A stretch of 31,610 nt of DNA from JAAUQA01 sp036351435 (GTDB lineage Bacteria > Pseudomonadota > Gammaproteobacteria > Competibacterales > Competibacteraceae), in contig JAZBPA010000024.1 of assembly GCA_036351435.1 (NCBI GenBank), positions 1-31,610 of the forward strand. The letters run 5' to 3'. The translations under genes and the position numbers were made by a program. The notes below the pieces were generated by a model, which was not told the origin of the DNA, made no database searches, and was given only the letters and a program-made list of their open reading frames with translations. Below are positions 27,270 to 31,610 of this stretch, piece by piece (the first letter of the stretch is position 1; the number at the start of each line of letters is the position of its first letter).

Positions 27270-29288
27270 ATGGCCAAACCGGCTATTGCCAGGATCGTTG
27301 AGCTACACAAGCAGCTTAATAATCACAATTACCGCTATTACGTGCTGGATGATCCGGTCATCCCGGATGCCGAATATGACCGTTTGTTGCGCGAACTACA
27401 GGATCTTGAACAAACTTATCCTGAGCTTATAACCGCAGATTCCCCCACCCAACGGGTCGGGGCGGCACCGATCAGTGCTTTTGCGCAAGTGCACCATGCG
27501 ATACCCATGCTATCGCTGGATAATGCGTTTACGAATGAAGAAGTGGCGGATTTCGATCGTCGTATCTGCCAACAATTGGATACTGATGAGGTCGGCTACG
27601 CTGCCGAACCCAAACTGGACGGTCTTGCCGTTAGCCTACGTTACGAACAGGGGGTATTGGTACGAGGATCCACCCGTGGGGACGGGTTCGTCGGTGAAGA
27701 CATTACTCACAACATTCGCACGCTCAAGACCGTCCCCCTTCGATTGCTGGGCCAGGATTATCCGCCAGTCTTGGAAGTGCGCGGTGAAGTCTTTATGCCT
27801 AAGCAAGGCTTCGAAGCGCTGAACGCTCAAGCACGCCAACGCGGCGAGAAAACCTTTGCTAATCCGCGTAACGCCGCTGCCGGTAGTCTACGCCAGCTTG
27901 ACCCAAGGGTCACCGCAACTCGACCGCTGGATATGTTTTGTTATGGTGTCGGCGTAGTAGAAGGCACCGTACTGCCGCAACTCCATAGTGAAATCGTCAA
28001 CCGCTTGGCCGCGTGGGGTTTACACATTTGTTCTGAAGTACAGTTGGTCTCGGGTGTTCAAGGGTGTCTGGACTATTACCAAGAATTGTTGGCCCGTCGG
28101 GCATCATTACCGTATGAAATCGACGGTGTCGTATACAAAGTTGATCGGTTAGACCAGCAACGAACGTTAGGTTTTGTTGCTCGTGCGCCGCGTTGGGCTA
28201 TTGCGCACAAATTTCCGGCCCAGGAAGCGTTAACCACAGTGACGGATATCCAGATACAAGTGGGACGAACCGGAGCGCTGACACCGGTCGCCCGTTTGGA
28301 ACCGGTGTTGGTCGGTGGGGTAACAGTGACCAATGCGACCTTACACAATGTTGATGAGGTACACCGCAAAGATGTGCGGGTTGGCGACACGGTTATTGTC
28401 CGGCGGGCTGGGGATGTAATACCTGAGATCGTTAAGGTATTGCCGGAGCGCCGGCTTGATGGAGCTGTTTCCTTCACCTTACCGGAATGCTGCCCCGTCT
28501 GTGGGTCTCAGGTTATCCGCCCTGAGGGCGAGACGGTAGCTCGGTGTATCGGCGGGCTATTTTGCAGCGCTCAACGAAAGGAGGCCATTCGCCATTTCGC
28601 TTCCCGACGCGCCTTGGATATAGAAGGACTGGGCGAGAGGTTGGTGGAACAACTGGTTGAACAAGCAGGCGTACGCAGTCCCGCCGATCTCTATGACCTG
28701 GACACAGCCAAGCTGGCCTCGCTAGAGCGCATGGGGCCGAAATCTGCTGAGAATCTATGTCAAGCCTTGCAAGCAAGCAAAACCACGACCTTGACTCGCT
28801 TTCTGTATGCGCTCGGCATCCGGGAAGTAGGCGAAGCGACAGCACGGATTCTAGCTCGCCATTTCGGAACGTTGGACGGGTTCATCGCCGCCGATCAGGA
28901 TCGTTTACAGCAAATTCCGGATATCGGCCCAGTGGCTGCCGCGAATATTCGAGCCTTTTTCAGTGAGCCCCATAATCGCGAAATAATAAGTCGGTTGCGG
29001 CTGGCTGGGGTGCATTGGCCGGAATCGGACGCCACGCCAAACACATCTCAAGTGCTAGCGGGTAAAACGTTTGTACTTACCGGTACTTTAAGTGGTATGA
29101 GTCGGGATGAGGCCAAAACCCGCTTACAAAGCCTGGGGGCCAAAGTTTCTGGCAGTGTGTCTGCTAAGACAGCATATCTGGTTGCTGGTGCTGAACCGGG
29201 TTCTAAATTGGCAAAAGCCCAGGCGTTAGGTGTTACGGTCTTGGATGAAGCAGGCTTGTTAAACCTATTAGACCAGGCTTCCGAATAA
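27270..29288 (+). CDS. ligA: NAD-dependent DNA ligase LigA
   Basis: A 672-residue LigA, essentially the E. coli length. The order is the Ia NAD-binding region (YYVLDDPVIPDAEYDRLLREL), then the adenylation domain with the active-site Lys115 in AEPKLDGLAV, the same number as in E. coli. The OB fold is next (TGALTPVARLEPVLVGG), and then the C4 zinc site with Cys408 and Cys411 and two more in ARCIGGLFC. Helix-hairpin-helix repeats (IREVGEATARIL, IPDIGPVAAANI) and a C-terminal BRCT domain from about residue 593 (KTFVLTGTLSGMSRDEAK) complete it. It seals nicks in replication and repair using NAD. It is the last gene of the smc-zipA-ligA unit and is followed by a strong hairpin. Confidence 0.98.
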   Translation: MAKPAIARIVELHKQLNNHNYRYYVLDDPVIPDAEYDRLLRELQDLEQTYPELITADSPTQRVGAAPISAFAQVHHAIPMLSLDNAFTNEEVADFDRRICQQLDTDEVGYAAEPKLDGLAVSLRYEQGVLVRGSTRGDGFVGEDITHNIRTLKTVPLRLLGQDYPPVLEVRGEVFMPKQGFEALNAQARQRGEKTFANPRNAAAGSLRQLDPRVTATRPLDMFCYGVGVVEGTVLPQLHSEIVNRLAAWGLHICSEVQLVSGVQGCLDYYQELLARRASLPYEIDGVVYKVDRLDQQRTLGFVARAPRWAIAHKFPAQEALTTVTDIQIQVGRTGALTPVARLEPVLVGGVTVTNATLHNVDEVHRKDVRVGDTVIVRRAGDVIPEIVKVLPERRLDGAVSFTLPECCPVCGSQVIRPEGETVARCIGGLFCSAQRKEAIRHFASRRALDIEGLGERLVEQLVEQAGVRSPADLYDLDTAKLASLERMGPKSAENLCQALQASKTTTLTRFLYALGIREVGEATARILARHFGTLDGFIAADQDRLQQIPDIGPVAAANIRAFFSEPHNREIISRLRLAGVHWPESDATPNTSQVLAGKTFVLTGTLSGMSRDEAKTRLQSLGAKVSGSVSAKTAYLVAGAEPGSKLAKAQALGVTVLDEAGLLNLLDQASE

Positions 29289-29320
29289 TCTGCTGTAGAC
29301 CTGTCCTGATAAGCGGGTAA

Positions 29321-29361
29321 GCTGAGTCTGCTACTGGATAAACACCAGCAACAGACTCAGC
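29321..29361. terminator. Perfect 10-bp stem hairpin between convergent ligA and cytochrome gene
   Basis: GCTGAGTCTG at 29321-29330 pairs perfectly with CAGACTCAGC at 29352-29361. An inner CTGG/CCAG pair closes a loop of 7. It lies 33 bases after the ligA stop and 31 bases from the stop of the convergent cytochrome gene, so it could serve both strands. There is no T-tract on either side, so it is not a canonical rho-independent terminator. It may instead protect mRNA 3' ends. Confidence 0.55.
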
Positions 29362-29391
29362 CGCAACGTATCCTATGTATGCGTGTTAACG

Positions 29392-30828
29392 TTATTCAAG
29401 CTCGGAAAGCATGTAACCCACCGCTGATCTTATCTCTCGATTGGGTATGTCCAATCGCCCTCCTTTCGGTGGCATGCCTTTATAACCCTTGATCGAGTGT
29501 TCCACCAACGTATCGAAGCCTTGCGCCGTACGAGGTGCCCATGCTGCTTTGTCGCCGAGCTTCGGTGCTCCTGCCACGCCGGCTTGATGGCAAATCACGC
29601 AGGCGGTGTTGTATAGCTGTTTACCACGTGCCAAATTGATATCGGATGGCACTGTAATCTTAACTTCAGCCGGAGTCGCGCCTTCAGTTGACGGCGGAGT
29701 AGTAGCGGCTTGTTCTTGGGGCGCAGCTGCTGGATCAACCACAGGCGCGGTGGATGCTGCTGGTTCAGGCTGCACCTCAGCCGGCGGCGCAACTTTTTCT
29801 ACCGGTACCGGTACCGCAGGTTTGGCTTTTACCAGAGGAGTCGGCATTTTCGGAGCATTGGCGGCAGGCCCAGATAAAGTGCGCGGAATTTCTGTCGCTT
29901 TCTCTTTTGGAGCCGAAGGTGCAGGGGCTGGTTCAGCTTTTTCGGCTGGCCCTGACACAGTTGATTTGACTTGATCGGTCGCCGATGCTGCGGCCATTTC
30001 CCTCAGCATATCAATAGCCTGTGAAACGGCTGCCGCTGCTTGTGATGCCGCCGCCGCAGCCTGGGACGCTGCAGCTGCTGCTTGTGATGCCGCCGCCGCA
30101 GCTTGAGATGCAGCGTTAGCTGCTTCTGCAGCGGCCAAGGTGACTTCTTGCACTGACTGCGATTTGTCAGCAGTAGGAGCTGGTGCAGCCGCTTCCACCG
30201 CCGCAACGGCAGGTTGGGCAGTAGTAGCTTCTTGTGCGGGCGCAGATTCTTGCGCAGGAGCAGCGGGTTCAGCTGTTGCTGGAGAGGGTGCTTCGGCAAC
30301 TTGGGTCGTTGCCTCAGCCACTTCGAAACCGCTCTCGTTCAGCATGTAGACGATTGAGCTTCTAATATCGTCTTCAGTCAAATTGGGATGTCCCCCTTTA
30401 GCCGGCATAGCGCGGATTCCATTGACTGCATTGTGGACTAGGGTATCTAATCCCTGCGCGAAGCGAGGCTCCCACTGTTCTTTACTACCTAACTTCGGTG
30501 CTTGCAGCACACCAGCAGTATGACAAGCAGCACATGCTTGGGTATAAACGGCTTCGCCTGAAGGCGTTGCGGCAACAGCAACTTGCTGAGGAACGGGGCT
30601 CGCACTAGCCGTATCACTACCAGCTGGAGCAGGTGAGCCGACCACGGCAACTTCACCGACCTTTTGAATACGTTCTGCCACAGCGGCCACTCGGCGCGAG
30701 CCATCATCGGGTTTCGCAGCCAACACGGCCACTAACCGAGAAATCATGAATATCGCGACCGCTAACATGACCAATACCGCCATGACAGTGGTGAACGTGG
30801 TTAGGAAAGATTTATCTTGTTGATTCAC
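29392..30828 (-). CDS. Membrane-anchored diheme cytochrome c5-like protein
   Basis: A 478-residue protein. An N-terminal helix (about residues 8-30, FTTVMAVLVMLAVAIFMIS) anchors it or acts as an uncleaved signal. Two class I cytochrome c5-like domains follow: one near the N-terminus with haem motif CAACH (Cys99, Cys102, His103) and axial Met in RAMPAKGG, the other at the C-terminus with CVICH (Cys410, Cys413, His414) and KGMPPKGG. They are separated by about 220 residues of Ala/Pro/Glu-rich linker that includes a heptad repeat. It should carry electrons in the periplasm, probably to or from a respiratory complex; the partner is not visible. The start is GTG 30828 with GAGGT upstream. The upstream 287-base gap to the tRNA holds its promoter, which I could not pinpoint. 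Confidence 0.92.
   Translation of the reverse strand: MNQQDKSFLTTFTTVMAVLVMLAVAIFMISRLVAVLAAKPDDGSRRVAAVAERIQKVGEVAVVGSPAPAGSDTASASPVPQQVAVAATPSGEAVYTQACAACHTAGVLQAPKLGSKEQWEPRFAQGLDTLVHNAVNGIRAMPAKGGHPNLTEDDIRSSIVYMLNESGFEVAEATTQVAEAPSPATAEPAAPAQESAPAQEATTAQPAVAAVEAAAPAPTADKSQSVQEVTLAAAEAANAASQAAAAASQAAAAASQAAAAASQAAAAVSQAIDMLREMAAASATDQVKSTVSGPAEKAEPAPAPSAPKEKATEIPRTLSGPAANAPKMPTPLVKAKPAVPVPVEKVAPPAEVQPEPAASTAPVVDPAAAPQEQAATTPPSTEGATPAEVKITVPSDINLARGKQLYNTACVICHQAGVAGAPKLGDKAAWAPRTAQGFDTLVEHSIKGYKGMPPKGGRLDIPNREIRSAVGYMLSELE
30018..30112 (-). repeat. 21-base repeat coding Ala-Ser-Gln-Ala heptads
   Basis: Five successive SQA units spaced seven residues apart (ASQAAAA consensus) lie in the linker of the diheme cytochrome. 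At DNA level, the 26 bases at 30035-30060 recur identically at 30077-30102, 42 bases or two heptads later, so duplication was in blocks of two heptads. The peptide should form an Ala-rich helix. Copy number is likely to vary between strains. Confidence 0.85.
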
Positions 30829-31076
30829 ACTTTTACCTCACCAAAAGTATCCGCTCCAACCGGAAAGCCTCTGCTGCACCGAATACATTGCTCCAATTCG
30901 AAAAGATGGTACGGATTAACTATCTTTCCTAGCCGGAGAAACGTACCGAAGCTGGGAACTGCAGGTAAGCGCTGGCTTGAACTGATGATTCATTATAAGT
31001 TTCTAAGGAATGGTTATTATAGCGGTGTGAGCGTTGCTGTGGAAACAGCGCATTTCACCTTTTAGTTTTTCAAAGA

Positions 31077-31105
31077 TGGACGTAACAGATTAACAACGGT
31101 ATAGT
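31077..31105 (+). promoter_or_regulatory. Probable sigma70 promoter of tRNA-Arg
   Basis: TGGACG (31077-31082, four of six to TTGACA) and TATAGT (31100-31105, five of six to TATAAT) are 17 bases apart. The tRNA begins 10 bases after the -10. The sequence between the -10 and the tRNA is C/G-rich, as is common for stable-RNA promoters under stringent control. The short leader would be removed by RNase P. Confidence 0.55.
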
Positions 31106-31115
31106 TCCTGCCCAA

Positions 31116-31610
<495 letters not shown>

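Noticed and set aside
30018..30112. CRISPR-like array
   Set aside because: The repeated units are contiguous, have no spacers, and keep the reading frame of a cytochrome linker.
30817..31065. 82-codon plus-strand open frame between the cytochrome gene and tRNA
   Set aside because: It starts inside the cytochrome N-terminus, has no recognisable motif and unconvincing composition; treated as non-coding promoter DNA.

Overview
The window looks like a chromosomal segment of a gammaproteobacterium with moderate GC by eye. The strongest taxonomic clue is a zipA gene between smc and ligA; ZipA is confined to Gammaproteobacteria and this gene order is common there. Genus cannot be read from the sequence. 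Coding density is high, and except at the extreme right edge the recognised genes are intact.

Layout from left to right. (1) 1-2732, minus strand: an RND efflux permease cut by the window edge, preceded by its periplasmic adaptor, with the two reading frames overlapping by 4 bases. (2) 2867-5437, plus strand: a membrane hybrid histidine kinase (Cache-like sensor, HAMP, kinase, receiver), divergent from the pump genes. (3) 5438-8897, minus strand: a DUF3015-type lipoprotein, a DUF4105 (Lnb N-terminal-like) envelope protein with a beta-rich C-terminus, and an APH/choline-kinase-like phosphotransferase, probably one operon. The DUF4105 gene seems to need a CTG start to recover its signal peptide. 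(4) 8993-12309: tex and rraA (minus), divergent from dtd (plus). (5) 12333-22389, minus strand: half of a type VI secretion system in the order tagH, tssK, tssL, tssM, tagF, then a PP2C phosphatase. These are the membrane-complex/baseplate-docking parts plus the post-translational control parts; no sheath, tube, spike, ClpV or tssJ gene is present here. (6) 22728-29288, plus strand: smc, zipA and ligA, tightly spaced (chromosome condensation, cell division, DNA ligation). (7) 29392-30828, minus strand: a membrane-anchored protein with two cytochrome c5-like haem domains joined by a long Ala/Pro-rich linker containing a heptad repeat. (8) 31116-31191: tRNA-Arg(CCG) with its own sigma70-like promoter. 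(9) 31127-31610, minus strand: the C-terminal end of a large serine recombinase, broken by two frameshifts, running into the 3' end of the tRNA. This is probably the edge of an integrated element lying mostly outside the window.

The T6SS genes fit together as follows. TssK docks the baseplate on TssL/TssM in the inner membrane. TagH (FHA), PP2C and TagF are the usual phosphorylation-linked on/off control, although the partner kinase is not here. The most unusual items are the recombinase/tRNA junction, the DUF3015-DUF4105-phosphotransferase cassette with its odd start codon, and the missing tssJ beside an OmpA-fused TssL.
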